From: Corynebacterium sp. p3-SID1056
Lineage (GTDB): Bacteria > Actinomycetota > Actinomycetes > Mycobacteriales > Mycobacteriaceae
Assembly: GCF_025152525.1 (NCBI RefSeq)
Contig: NZ_JALXXL010000002.1
Location: 1 to 64,000 of the forward strand
Length of the DNA stretch: 64,000 nt
Reading direction: 5' to 3'
The notes beneath the pieces are model-generated. The model was not told the DNA's origin and searched no databases. It saw only the letters and a list, made by a program, of their open reading frames with translations. Position numbers and translations under genes: made by a program. Below are positions 35,069 through 43,806 of the stretch, in pieces; the first letter of the stretch is position 1, and each line of letters starts with the position of its first letter.

Positions 35069-35824
35069 CTACCCGTGGAGCAGCTCGCGCAGAATTTCTA
35101 GCCGGTCCACCGCGGACAAATCCCCCACGAACGCCTCACCCGCCCGGCTCAACGTAAACACCTCGTCAGCGTCGGTGTCCTCCCAGCCAAGGGCCCGCAT
35201 GAGGCTGAGCACCAGGCGCCGCGTCGTCGGGCGATCCGCAAAGCAGGCCATCGCCAGCACGTGCACCCAAAAAGCATCGCTCGTCTTGCCTGTCGACGCC
35301 GGCACGAGCCCCGCCAGACGCGCCCGCTCCTGCGTCGGCAAGGTGCGCTCCCCGTCCGAGAGCACCTGCAAAAGCGGCACGAAATCGAAGGATTCGGCAC
35401 GCCGAATCACGTCGCGTACTTCGGGCCGCACCGTGTTTCCTATGAAGTCCGTAAGGTCCAAGTCCACCTCGTGCCCGGCGAAGGAGCCGTCGCCCGCGAC
35501 GCAGACCGGGCCGCTGCTGCCGCCCGGGTAGACGTCGGCGAGCAGCATGGTGAACTGCCACAGGCCCCAGGTGAAGGTGGCGGTGTCGCCGGGGGACGAA
35601 AGGACGTCGACAAGCAGGCCCTGCTCTGGCGTGCCGACCGTCTCCTCGATGCCGAAGAGGGCGGCGATGAGCTCGCGGCACTGCTCGATCGTGGTGGCGG
35701 AGTCGAGGCCGACCCAGCGGTAGACCTCATCGTCTGAGGTGAGTGCAACGCGCACCATGAGCGTGGCGCCGGGGGAAAGTTGGATCACCGGCGCCACGTG
35801 CTCCGTGTACAGCGTGCTGCCCAT
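35069..35824 (-). CDS. Uncharacterised protein (251 residues)
   Basis: I do not recognise this family. It is a soluble protein without signal peptide or TM. An N-terminal half of alternating strands (YRWVGLDSATTIEQC, TFTWGLWQFTMLLADVYP) resembles the strand pattern of IS1096/plasmid pRiA4b ORF-3-like domains, but this is a weak impression. The C-terminal half is helical. ATG 35824 is chosen because TATTGT lies seven bases upstream on the minus strand. Its promoter faces that of the small gene at 35869. Confidence 0.6.
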   Translation of the reverse strand: MGSTLYTEHVAPVIQLSPGATLMVRVALTSDDEVYRWVGLDSATTIEQCRELIAALFGIEETVGTPEQGLLVDVLSSPGDTATFTWGLWQFTMLLADVYPGGSSGPVCVAGDGSFAGHEVDLDLTDFIGNTVRPEVRDVIRRAESFDFVPLLQVLSDGERTLPTQERARLAGLVPASTGKTSDAFWVHVLAMACFADRPTTRRLVLSLMRALGWEDTDADEVFTLSRAGEAFVGDLSAVDRLEILRELLHG

Positions 35825-35868
35825 GGCGCCCACAATAGAGGTTTTTCGCGCGCGCTATGGTAAGTCGC

Positions 35869-36105
35869 ATGAGGAAGCACTACAAAGGCGACGACCCCGA
35901 CGCAATCCACGAGGCAGCCCAACGCGTCGACGTCCCGCTGTCGGATTTCATGGTGCGGGTGTTTGTCGAGGAGCTGCCGTTCATCGACTCGACGGGCCGC
36001 GGGCGCATCTACGAGCTGCTGCGCGAACACAAAGAGGCAGGCAAACCCGTGATCACCTCGCAGGACGAGCTGCCGGAGGAGATCAGAACAATCATGGACC
36101 TCTAA
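35869..36105 (+). CDS. Uncharacterised small protein (78 residues)
   Basis: A soluble, charged protein with no recognised domain: MRKHYKGDDPDAIHEAAQRV at the start and a probably helical middle. TATGGT at 35856-35861 stands seven bases before ATG 35869, a leaderless start; the ATG at 35857 lies inside that box. It precedes dprE1 by about 100 bases, with no terminator seen, so read-through is possible. Confidence 0.6.
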   Translation: MRKHYKGDDPDAIHEAAQRVDVPLSDFMVRVFVEELPFIDSTGRGRIYELLREHKEAGKPVITSQDELPEEIRTIMDL

Positions 36106-36211
36106 AAATCCGTATAAGATCACATCTTTCAATGCGGGAAGTTCGACTCGATGTGAGTAGGCTCGGACTGAAAGAAGCTTTTCCACCTTTAGTTTGATCA
36201 GAAGCGGAGAT

Positions 36212-37591
36212 ATGGAACTTCACACCGAACTGAAATCCCTCTACGGCTGGGGCCGCACCGCCCCGTCGACGGCGCACGTCGTCTCCACCCCGGACGTGGA
36301 CACGATCGCGAAGGCCGTGCAAGTCGCGGCCGAGAGCGGTCGCGGCGTGATCGCCCGCGGCATGGGCCGCTCCTACGGCGACCCGGCGCAGAACGGCGGC
36401 GGCCTGGTCGTCGACATGCAGCCGCTCAACCAGATCCACTCCATCGACCCGGACACCGGCATCGTGGACGTGGATGCCGGCGTGACACTGGACCAGCTGA
36501 TGAAGGCAGCGCTGCCCTACGGCCTGTGGGTCCCGGTTTTGCCCGGCACCCGCCAGGTGACCATCGGCGGCGCGATCGGCCCGGACATCCACGGCAAGAA
36601 CCACCACTCCGCCGGCTCCTTCGGCGACCACGTCGTCTCCATGGAGCTGCTCGTGGCAGACGGGCGCGTGCTCCACCTCGAGCCGGAGGGCGAAACATCT
36701 GAGCTGTTCTGGGCCACCGTCGGCGGCATGGGCCTGACCGGCATCATCCTGCGCGCACGCATCCAGATGACGTTCACGGAGACCGCCTACTTCATCTCGG
36801 ATACGGTGCGCACCAGCACCCTGGACGAGACGATCGAGGAGCACTCCCACGGCCAGGAGGAGGGCTACACCTATTCCTCCGCGTGGTTCGACGCGATCTC
36901 CGCGCCGCCGAAGACGGGTCGCTCCACCATTTCCCGCGGCTCGCTGGCCACCCTGGACCAGCTCAAGGAGTACGCGCCGAAGCTGGCGAAGGACCCGCTG
37001 AAGTTCAAGGCCCCGCAGCTGATGACGGTGCCGGATATCTTCCCGTCCTGGACGATGAACAAGCTGACCCTGTCGGCGATCGGCGAGGCTTACTACATGA
37101 TGGGCGCGCCTTCGAAGAACGACATCAAGAACCTCACGCAGTTCTACCAGCCGCTCGATCTGATCGGCGAGTGGAACCGCGGCTACGGATCGAAGGGCTT
37201 CCTGCAGTACCAGTTCGTGGTGCCCACGGATGCGGTCGAGCCGTTCAAGGACATCATCTACCAGATCCAGTCCTCGGGCCACTACACCGCGCTGAACGTG
37301 TTCAAGCTGTTCGGCGAGGGCAACCGCGCGCCGCTGTCCTACCCGATGAAGGGCTGGAACGTGTGCGTGGACTTCCCGATCCGCGACGGGCTCAACAGCT
37401 TCCTGGACCGCCTGGACGACCAGGTCATGGAGTTCGGCGGTCGCCTCTACCTGGCCAAGGAGTCCCGCACCAGCGCTGAGAAGTTCCACAAGATGTACCC
37501 GGAGCTTCCCGGCTGGCTGAAGACCCGCAACGAGATCGACCCGACCGGCGTCTTCGCCTCCGACATGTCCCGCCGCCTCGAGCTGCACTAG
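36212..37591 (+). CDS. dprE1: Decaprenylphosphoryl-beta-D-ribose 2'-oxidase
   Basis: 459 residues, FAD-linked oxidase (VAO fold). The FAD-binding stretch [16 protein letters not shown] is near residues 50-65 and a [14 protein letters not shown] segment near 123. It oxidises decaprenyl-P-ribose to the 2'-keto form, the first half of the epimerisation that makes decaprenyl-P-arabinose. The cysteine in GWNVCVDFP is at about residue 385, equivalent to Mtb Cys387, the residue attacked by benzothiazinones. A GAAGCGGAG ribosome binding site precedes ATG 36212. dprE2 follows 12 bases after the stop. Confidence 0.95.
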   Translation: MELHTELKSLYGWGRTAPSTAHVVSTPDVDTIAKAVQVAAESGRGVIARGMGRSYGDPAQNGGGLVVDMQPLNQIHSIDPDTGIVDVDAGVTLDQLMKAALPYGLWVPVLPGTRQVTIGGAIGPDIHGKNHHSAGSFGDHVVSMELLVADGRVLHLEPEGETSELFWATVGGMGLTGIILRARIQMTFTETAYFISDTVRTSTLDETIEEHSHGQEEGYTYSSAWFDAISAPPKTGRSTISRGSLATLDQLKEYAPKLAKDPLKFKAPQLMTVPDIFPSWTMNKLTLSAIGEAYYMMGAPSKNDIKNLTQFYQPLDLIGEWNRGYGSKGFLQYQFVVPTDAVEPFKDIIYQIQSSGHYTALNVFKLFGEGNRAPLSYPMKGWNVCVDFPIRDGLNSFLDRLDDQVMEFGGRLYLAKESRTSAEKFHKMYPELPGWLKTRNEIDPTGVFASDMSRRLELH

Positions 37592-37603
37592 AAAGGAACC
37601 CCA

Positions 37604-38368
37604 ATGCTGAACGCAGTTGGCCAAGCCCAGAACATCTTGCTGCTCGGCGGCACCTCGGAGATCGGCCTCGCCATCGTCACCGAGCTCGCCTCCCGCGGCG
37701 GCAACCCCACCGTCACCCTCGCCGCGCGCAAGGGCTCTGCGCGTATCGACGCCGCCGTGGAGGAAGTCTCCGCCGCCGGTGCCTCCAAGGTGCGCCTTAT
37801 CGACTTTGACGCCACCGACTTCGACTCCCACCCGGGCGTCATCGACGCCGCCTTCGAGGACGGCGACGTCGACATCGCGATCGTCGCCTTCGGCACCCTG
37901 GGCGACCAGGAGCAGCTGTGGCAGGACCAAGCCGCGGCCGTCGCCTCCGCGCAGACGAACTACACCGCCCCGATCTCGGTCGGCGTACTTTTGGGCCAAA
38001 AGTTTAAAGCCCAAGGTCACGGCACCATCATCGCTATGAGCTCGGTGGCCGGTCAGAAGGTGCGCCGCTCCAACTTCGTCTACGGTGCCTCCAAGGCCGG
38101 CATGGACGGCTTCTACACCCAGCTCGGCGAGGCGCTGCGCAACGACGGTGTCAACGTCACCGTGGTCCGCCCGGGCCAGGTGCGCACCAAGATGACCGAG
38201 GGCCTCGACGAGGCGCCGCTGACCGTGAACAAAGAGGACGTCGCAGAGGCAGCAGTGGACGCCGCACTCGGCGGCAAGTCCAACGTGTTCGTCCACAAGC
38301 TCTTCGGCCCGATCTCCATGGTCCTCAAGGCCATCCCGGCGCCGATTATGCGGAAGCTGAGCTTCTAG
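37604..38368 (+). CDS. dprE2: Decaprenylphosphoryl-2-keto-D-erythropentose reductase
   Basis: 254 residues, short-chain dehydrogenase. The cofactor motif is LLLGGTSEIGLAIV (residues about 9-22), catalytic Ser is in MSSVAGQK and the YxxxK is in YGASKAG. It reduces the DprE1 product to decaprenyl-P-arabinose, the only arabinose donor for arabinogalactan. GAAAGGA serves the ATG, 12 bases after dprE1, so the pair forms an operon. A perfect-armed dispersed palindrome lies in the gene at 37987-38003. Its stop shares CTAG with the convergent permease gene. Confidence 0.93.
   Translation: MLNAVGQAQNILLLGGTSEIGLAIVTELASRGGNPTVTLAARKGSARIDAAVEEVSAAGASKVRLIDFDATDFDSHPGVIDAAFEDGDVDIAIVAFGTLGDQEQLWQDQAAAVASAQTNYTAPISVGVLLGQKFKAQGHGTIIAMSSVAGQKVRRSNFVYGASKAGMDGFYTQLGEALRNDGVNVTVVRPGQVRTKMTEGLDEAPLTVNKEDVAEAAVDAALGGKSNVFVHKLFGPISMVLKAIPAPIMRKLSF
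37987..38003. repeat. Dispersed palindrome copy inside dprE2
   Basis: ACTTTT-GGGCC-AAAAGT, read as V-L-L-G-Q-K-F in the gene. Confidence 0.7.
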
Positions 38369-39714
38369 TCGTTCGCCCGGCCGGTTTCCGCGAGTACTTG
38401 TGCGCGGAGCCGGCCGGAAACAATTACGGCCCCGACGCAGCCGACCAGAGCGAGCGCGATGAGCGCGCCGAAGAACAGTACGGTTGCGATCCCGTCGGGC
38501 GTTGCCCCGACCATGACCAGGCCGACGAGCACGCCTTGGCCAAATCCCAGCAGCGCGGCGACCACCATCGGCACCCCAATTTCGCGCACCGCAACTTTTG
38601 TGTGAAAAGTTAGTGCCGCACCGATGAAGTGGAGCGACTTGGTCAGCTGCTTCTGCTCCACCACCGCGAGCGTCTGCGTCAGCAGGGTGAACAGCACCAG
38701 CAGTACCGCGCCGAAGAGCACCGTGATGGCGATGCCCTTGGGCAGATCTTGCACGATGAGCGCCTCCTCGGGGGCCACCTCACTTTCCGCGATGCTCTGG
38801 AATGCTCCGGCCACCCCGGCAGTGAACGCGACGAAGAACAGCGCGCTGCACCTGCGCCACGTGTTCTTCGCGCCGCGGCTCACCCGACGCGTCGCTACGT
38901 AGTTGTACGCGCCTGGGATTCGGTAGCTTAAGCGCGCCACAACCTGGATCACCCCGACGGCGATCAGCGTATTCACCACCAAGAACCCGATGAAGACGAC
39001 GAGCGCAACCAAGACGTCCGCGACGTCGGCCTCCGGCGCGATCGGGTGCCGAGCAAGCCAGATGTACAGCCCGATTGCTGCGGCGATGGCGCATACGGTC
39101 GTGATTGCCTTCTGCCCGGGGCGCGGCACTCGCCTGGTCACGCCGAGCGGTGTGACCGCCACCTGCTGCAGCGCTCGCCACACGGAGCCCGCGGCGAGCA
39201 GCGCGACGGCCGCCCACGCGATCGGCACGACCCACCAGGTGAACATTTCCCAGGTGCCGATCTGCGTGCCCTGAAAGGAAAGGGCTGACCAGGCTGGCAC
39301 GCTCGCTACGTACGCCACCGTGCCGATGCTCAACCCGACGCAGGCTCTGCGCAGCGCCTCCAGGATCATCATGCCGCGGACCTCACCTGCGGTCGCGCCG
39401 ATGAGCCTTAACACCGCCAGCTGTTGCTCGCGCCCGCTCAGGTCCGCTCGCGCTGCCTGCGTCAGCAGGGTGAGCAGGGTGGGGACGAGCAGCGCGCACG
39501 CGAAGAGTGCGAGCCCGATGTAGAGCAGCGGTATGTCGATGTCGCCGCCGAGGTCCGGGTATTGCCTGTCTCGCTCCACGAACATCCAGGTGCCGCCGGC
39601 CAGTGTGCACAGCATCCACGTGGCCACGGCCAGCGCAACCCCAGAGAGCTTGCGCACCCAGCGCCCTTCGCTTGTCGACGCCCCCGGCACCCGCATCAAC
39701 GTCACCGCGCTCAT
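38365..39714 (-). CDS. FtsX-type ABC permease
   Basis: 449 residues with about eight to ten TM segments. FtsX-like motifs include QQLAVLRLIGATAGEVRGM near residue 88 and a second, weaker block near the C-terminus (LTKSLHFIGAALTFHTKVAVREIG). ATG 39714 overlaps the TGA stop of the ATPase gene, so the two are coupled. It is probably the sensor or substrate-handling partner of the module completed by the ATPase (39711) and the divergent kinase/regulator pair. A dispersed palindrome lies within it at 38593. Confidence 0.8.
   Translation of the reverse strand: MSAVTLMRVPGASTSEGRWVRKLSGVALAVATWMLCTLAGGTWMFVERDRQYPDLGGDIDIPLLYIGLALFACALLVPTLLTLLTQAARADLSGREQQLAVLRLIGATAGEVRGMMILEALRRACVGLSIGTVAYVASVPAWSALSFQGTQIGTWEMFTWWVVPIAWAAVALLAAGSVWRALQQVAVTPLGVTRRVPRPGQKAITTVCAIAAAIGLYIWLARHPIAPEADVADVLVALVVFIGFLVVNTLIAVGVIQVVARLSYRIPGAYNYVATRRVSRGAKNTWRRCSALFFVAFTAGVAGAFQSIAESEVAPEEALIVQDLPKGIAITVLFGAVLLVLFTLLTQTLAVVEQKQLTKSLHFIGAALTFHTKVAVREIGVPMVVAALLGFGQGVLVGLVMVGATPDGIATVLFFGALIALALVGCVGAVIVSGRLRAQVLAETGRAND
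38593..38611. repeat. Dispersed palindrome copy inside the FtsX-type permease gene
   Basis: AACTTTT-GTGTG-AAAAGTT, read on the minus strand as L-T-F-H-T-K-V. The phase (ACT TTT) differs from that in dprE2. Confidence 0.7.
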
Positions 39715-40376
39715 GCCGCCACCTCCGAGTGGATCAGGCCGTCGCGGATCTCGATGCGTCGGTTGCACCAGGCCGCAATCTTCGGGTCGTGCGTGACCAG
39801 AACTAGGGTGACACCGAATTTCTGCGCCACCGCCACGATCTCCTGCATCACCTCGTGCCCGGTGGCCTGGTCGAGCGCGGCGGTCGGTTCGTCGGCGAAG
39901 ACCACCTTCGGCGGCCCGGCCAAGGCTCGCGCAATCGCGACCCTCTGCGACTGCCCACCGGAGAGCTGGCCTGGAAACCTCGATACGAAGTTCCCCAAGC
40001 CGAGCCTGGTAAGCATGTCGTTCGCCTGCTCGTGGGCGTCCTTTCTGGGGGTGCCGCGCATGATCTGGGGCAGCGCCACGTTCTCGGTGGCGGTGAGCTC
40101 GGGCAGCAGCTGTCCGTCCTGGAAGATGAAGCCGAAGTGGTTGAGGCGAAGTTTGGAACGCGCGGCGTCGTCAAGCGCTGCGATGTTGGTGCCCTCGAAG
40201 AGTACCTGCCCGGAGTCTGGGGTGAGCACGCCGGACATGCAGTGCAGAAGCGTCGACTTGCCGGAGCCCGACGGCCCCATCACGGCGAGCGATTCGCCGG
40301 CGGACACGTGCAGGCTCACGCCTTCGAGGACGCGTTGTTGGGTGAATGATTTCGTGATGTCTGTCAGTTCGAGCAT
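39711..40376 (-). CDS. ABC transporter ATP-binding protein, MacB/BceA-like
   Basis: 221 residues. Walker A is GPSGSGKST (near 36-44), signature LSGGQSQRVAIARAL, Walker B VVFADEPTAALD and the H-loop VTHDPKI. ATG 40376 is used because the domain begins there (MLELTDITKSF); the longer frame would run through the dispersed palindrome at 40387. It partners the FtsX permease. The divergent two-component genes suggest a peptide- or envelope-stress detoxification module. Confidence 0.88.
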   Translation of the reverse strand: MLELTDITKSFTQQRVLEGVSLHVSAGESLAVMGPSGSGKSTLLHCMSGVLTPDSGQVLFEGTNIAALDDAARSKLRLNHFGFIFQDGQLLPELTATENVALPQIMRGTPRKDAHEQANDMLTRLGLGNFVSRFPGQLSGGQSQRVAIARALAGPPKVVFADEPTAALDQATGHEVMQEIVAVAQKFGVTLVLVTHDPKIAAWCNRRIEIRDGLIHSEVAA

Positions 40377-40386
40377 GCTTCCATTC

Positions 40387-40405
40387 AACTTTTGGCCGAA
40401 AAGTT
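40387..40405. repeat. Dispersed palindrome copy between the ABC operon and the kinase gene
   Basis: AACTTTT-GGCCG-AAAAGTT, ten bases upstream of the ABC ATPase start and inside the divergent regulatory region. Here it could act as an operator. Confidence 0.75.
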
Positions 40406-40469
40406 TCACCATGGTGCTCGCGCCCATTTTTCGGGTAGTGCTAGCACTACCTCGCTAGTCTATGCAGGT

Positions 40470-41162
40470 ATGAGGTGGAGAAAACGAGCGAACCATGAGG
40501 CAGCTGCCGCGAGTCGCGTGCACCGGCTCACGGCTTCTCGACGCAAAATTGCCGAGGCCTACGAGGTAGAGCGGCTGCGCATCGAGCGCGACCTGCACGA
40601 CGGGGCGCAGCAGCACTTCGTCGCCGCCGCGATGAAGGTGGGCGAGGCAAAGCTCGATGCGGAGGGGAGCACCAAAAAGCTTCTCGACGCCGCCGCCACC
40701 GACCTCAAGCGCGGCCTCGAAACCCTGCGCCGCACCGTCCACGGCATCCACCCCACCGAGCTGACCGACCGGGGACTCGTCGCCGCGGTGGAGACTGCCG
40801 CTTCCCAGTACGGACCGCACGTGCGCGTGCGCGCCCCGCACCCGCTGCCTGCGATCGACGCATCTGTGCTCGCCGCCGCCTACTTCTTCACCACCGAGGC
40901 GCTCACCAACGCGGCGAAGTATGCGAAACAGCGTCCCGTACACGTCCTGATCACCTGCGACGACACGCTCAACGTGGTGGTCACGGACCAGGGCGACGGG
41001 GGTGCGGAGTTTCTCCCCGGGCGCGGCCTCGACGGGATGCGCGAGCGCGTCGCCGCGTTCGGCGGCACCCTCGAGCTGGTCTCGCCGACCGGCGGCCCGA
41101 CCACGATTGCCGCACGCATCCCGCTCTTACTTTTCCGCGGCGAAAGCGGGGTGGGCGCATGA
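40470..41162 (+). CDS. Sensor histidine kinase without membrane segments
   Basis: 230 residues: a HisKA_3 phosphoacceptor helix (ERDLHDGAQQHFVAA, near residue 40) and a HATPase_c domain (TNAAKYAK N-box, DQGDGGA and GRGLDGMRERV). No TM or sensory domain precedes them, so the input is either soluble or relayed by a membrane partner such as the divergent FtsX permease. TAGTCT at 40456-40461 is eight bases before ATG 40470, giving a leaderless start; upstream sequence is not kinase-like. It overlaps the regulator gene by four bases. Confidence 0.82.
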   Translation: MRWRKRANHEAAAASRVHRLTASRRKIAEAYEVERLRIERDLHDGAQQHFVAAAMKVGEAKLDAEGSTKKLLDAAATDLKRGLETLRRTVHGIHPTELTDRGLVAAVETAASQYGPHVRVRAPHPLPAIDASVLAAAYFFTTEALTNAAKYAKQRPVHVLITCDDTLNVVVTDQGDGGAEFLPGRGLDGMRERVAAFGGTLELVSPTGGPTTIAARIPLLLFRGESGVGA

Positions 41163-41812
41163 AGATTGTGGTTGCAGACGACTCGGCGCTGCTCCGGGAG
41201 GGAGTCGCCGGCCTGCTCACCCGGCGCGGCCACGACATTGTCGGGGAGGCTTCGAGCGCCGACGAGCTCGTCTCGCTTATCGACGCCGCGCCCCTGCCCG
41301 ATCTTGTCATCACCGATGTGCGCATGCCCCCGCACATGCGCGACGACGGACTCACCGCTGCCCTTCAGCTCCGCCAACGCCACCCGGGCCTCAACGTGCT
41401 GGTCCTGTCCCAATACGTCGCCGCGCCTTATGCCCGCGAACTTTTCGGCCAAAACTTTGGCGGTGGCACCGGCTACCTGCTCAAGGACCGGGTCGCGGAG
41501 GTCGCCGACTTCATCGCCACTTGCGAAAATGTCGCCGGTGGCGGGGTGGTCATCGACCCGGAGGTCGCGAGTTCGCTCATGCACACCAGCGCCCCATGGC
41601 TGCGGGAGCTTTCCCCCCGCGAGCTCGAAGTCCTCGAGCTGATGGCGGAGGGGCTGTCCAACGCAGACATTTCGGCCAAACTTTTCCTCTCCTCTGCTGC
41701 GGTGGCGAAGCACGTCTCCAGCATCTTTTCCAAGCTCGGCCTGACCCCTGACGAGGACAACCGGCGGGTGCGCGCCATCTTGATGTTCCTGAGCGAGCGA
41801 GGTGTGGACTAG
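41159..41812 (+). CDS. NarL/LuxR-family response regulator
   Basis: 217 residues. The receiver domain has the acidic ADDSALL pocket and the phospho-accepting Asp in LVITDVRM (near residue 57). The C-terminal LuxR HTH reads LSPRELEVLELMAEGLSNAD and onward (from about 148). It forms a pair with the overlapping kinase (ATGA). The divergent ABC operon is the likely target, with the region around 40377-40469 as control site. Two decayed copies of the palindrome lie in the gene (near 41440 and 41667). Confidence 0.88.
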   Translation: MKIVVADDSALLREGVAGLLTRRGHDIVGEASSADELVSLIDAAPLPDLVITDVRMPPHMRDDGLTAALQLRQRHPGLNVLVLSQYVAAPYARELFGQNFGGGTGYLLKDRVAEVADFIATCENVAGGGVVIDPEVASSLMHTSAPWLRELSPRELEVLELMAEGLSNADISAKLFLSSAAVAKHVSSIFSKLGLTPDEDNRRVRAILMFLSERGVD

Positions 41813-41843
41813 TCCCGCGGTAAGTTATGCGAAACTAGAGGGC

Positions 41844-43778
41844 ATGAGCACGACAGCTTCCGTTGAGGAGACCCGCGCGGACCTGCGCACCACCGGGTAC
41901 GCGCCCGATCCGATTTCCGCGCAGCAGACGCTGATCCGCACCCTGCTTGCTGGTGGTATCGGCGCGCTCGCCACCACGCTCGTCTGGTTCGTGATGCACG
42001 CGATCTCGCTGCCCGCATACAACACCTCCATGGCGATTCGGGCGCTGTCGTCGGCAGGCTCCATCCTTGTGCTCATCGTGACCCTGATCTGTGCTGTCTT
42101 CTGGCTGCGCGGGACCAGGAAGTGGCTCAACGGCATCGTCATGCACCTGACGGCGCCCGCCCTGGTGGTGACCTCGCTGGGGATCCCACTGTCGGCGACC
42201 CGCCTGTGGCTCGACGGCATTCAGGTGGACCAAGGCTTCCGCACCCAGTTCTTGTCGCGGATGACGGAGACGGCCGGCAACGCGGATATGAACTATGCGG
42301 ATCTGCCGTCGTTTTACCCTATGGGCTGGTTCTGGCTGGGCGGCCGCGTCGCGGACCTGCTCGGGGTGCCGGGCTGGGAGGTCTTCCAGCCCTGGGCGCT
42401 GATCACCTTGGCGGCGGGCGCGGCGATGCTGGTCCCGGTGTGGCAGAAGATCACCGGTTCGCTTCCCGTCGCGTGCGTGATCGCCACCTTTACTACCGCG
42501 GTGGTGCTGACGGAGACGCCCGATGAGCCCTACGCCGCCATCGTCGCCATGTTCTTCCCGGCGGCGACGGTCATCACGTACCGCGCGCTGCTCGGCTCAC
42601 GCAACGCCATCATCTTTATGGCGCTCTACCTGGGCATTTCCGCCAGCCTCTACACGCTGTTCACCGCGATTGCCGCGCTGTTCGTGGTGACGATGTCGGT
42701 GCTGGTCTTCTTCGTGGTCACCCGCGACGCCGGCCCCTTCATCCGCCTGCTGATCATCGGGGTGTCCTCCCTGGCCATCGCCGCGGTGACGTGGTGGCGC
42801 TACCTTGCCGCGGCGCTGTCTGGCAACTATGACGTCCAGTCGACGGCTAACCACTTCCTGCCGGAAGAGGGCACAGTCTTCCCGCTGCCCTTCTTCTCCT
42901 TCTCTATCATCGGGCTCTTGTCGCTGCTCGGGCTGATTCTCATCGTGATTCGCGCGGGCGAGCGCGAGGTGGCCTCGCTCGGTGTGGGCATCATTGTCTG
43001 CTACGCGTGGTGCCTCGCCTCCATGGCAGCGACCCTGCTGGGCACCTCCCTGTTGGGCTTCCGCGTCGAGGTGCTCATCATTGAGCTCTTCGTCACCGCC
43101 GGCATCCTCGCGGTGACCGACATCATCCTGGTGGGCCTGGACTACTTCTTCCCCACGCGCTTCAATTTGGCGATGAATCAGACGATCATCGCGATCATCT
43201 GCATCGTGGTGGCGAGCGCGTGTTTGCAGTACGTGCAGCAGATTCCTGCGGAAAACGAGTCCCACATCGACCAGGCCTACGCCGACACCGACGGCTTCGG
43301 CGAGCGCGCCGACCGCTTCCCGCCTGACGCCGCCCAGTACTACGGCGAGATCACCGAGCTGCTCGAGTCGCACGACCACCACCCCAACGAGGCGGTGATC
43401 TACACCGACGAGATCAACTACATGGCCTACAATCCCTACTTCGGCTTTAACGCCTTTACCAGCCACTACGCCAACCCGCTCGGCGAGTTCGCGCTGCGCA
43501 ACGAAGAGCTCATCGCCTGGTCGCAGCTGTCTTGGGACGACCCGGCAGCGCTCACCGGCGCCATCGAGGACTCCAAATGGGCCCCGCCAGTCGCCTTCAT
43601 CTTCCGTGGCGACGTGGAAGAGCCCGGCGAAGGCTTCAAGACGCACGTGGCGCACGACATTTTCCCGAACGAACCGAACGTGCGCTACGAGGGGCTCTTC
43701 TTCAACGCGGAGGCCTTCGAGGGTGACGAATGGCACGTGGAGCAGATCGGCCCCTTCGCGGTAGTGGTGCGTACATAA
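41844..43778 (+). CDS. aftA: Galactan 5-O-arabinofuranosyltransferase AftA
   Basis: 644 residues, GT-C membrane enzyme with about 11-13 TM segments and a C-terminal extracytoplasmic domain (about 460-644). It primes the galactan with the first arabinose from decaprenyl-P-arabinose, outside the cytoplasmic membrane. The first loop after TM3 contains conserved acidic residues, and the position immediately upstream of emb is the same as in mycobacteria and C. glutamicum. GAAACT at 41831-41836 is a weak -10 seven bases before ATG 41844. Confidence 0.9.
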   Translation: MSTTASVEETRADLRTTGYAPDPISAQQTLIRTLLAGGIGALATTLVWFVMHAISLPAYNTSMAIRALSSAGSILVLIVTLICAVFWLRGTRKWLNGIVMHLTAPALVVTSLGIPLSATRLWLDGIQVDQGFRTQFLSRMTETAGNADMNYADLPSFYPMGWFWLGGRVADLLGVPGWEVFQPWALITLAAGAAMLVPVWQKITGSLPVACVIATFTTAVVLTETPDEPYAAIVAMFFPAATVITYRALLGSRNAIIFMALYLGISASLYTLFTAIAALFVVTMSVLVFFVVTRDAGPFIRLLIIGVSSLAIAAVTWWRYLAAALSGNYDVQSTANHFLPEEGTVFPLPFFSFSIIGLLSLLGLILIVIRAGEREVASLGVGIIVCYAWCLASMAATLLGTSLLGFRVEVLIIELFVTAGILAVTDIILVGLDYFFPTRFNLAMNQTIIAIICIVVASACLQYVQQIPAENESHIDQAYADTDGFGERADRFPPDAAQYYGEITELLESHDHHPNEAVIYTDEINYMAYNPYFGFNAFTSHYANPLGEFALRNEELIAWSQLSWDDPAALTGAIEDSKWAPPVAFIFRGDVEEPGEGFKTHVAHDIFPNEPNVRYEGLFFNAEAFEGDEWHVEQIGPFAVVVRT

Positions 43779-43806
43779 CGGGGCAGTCACAGTAAGGTTG
43801 CTACAC

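Noticed and set aside
41129..41150. A further palindrome copy near the end of the kinase gene
   Set aside because: Arms match in only four or five positions and the centre is too long; left out of the count.
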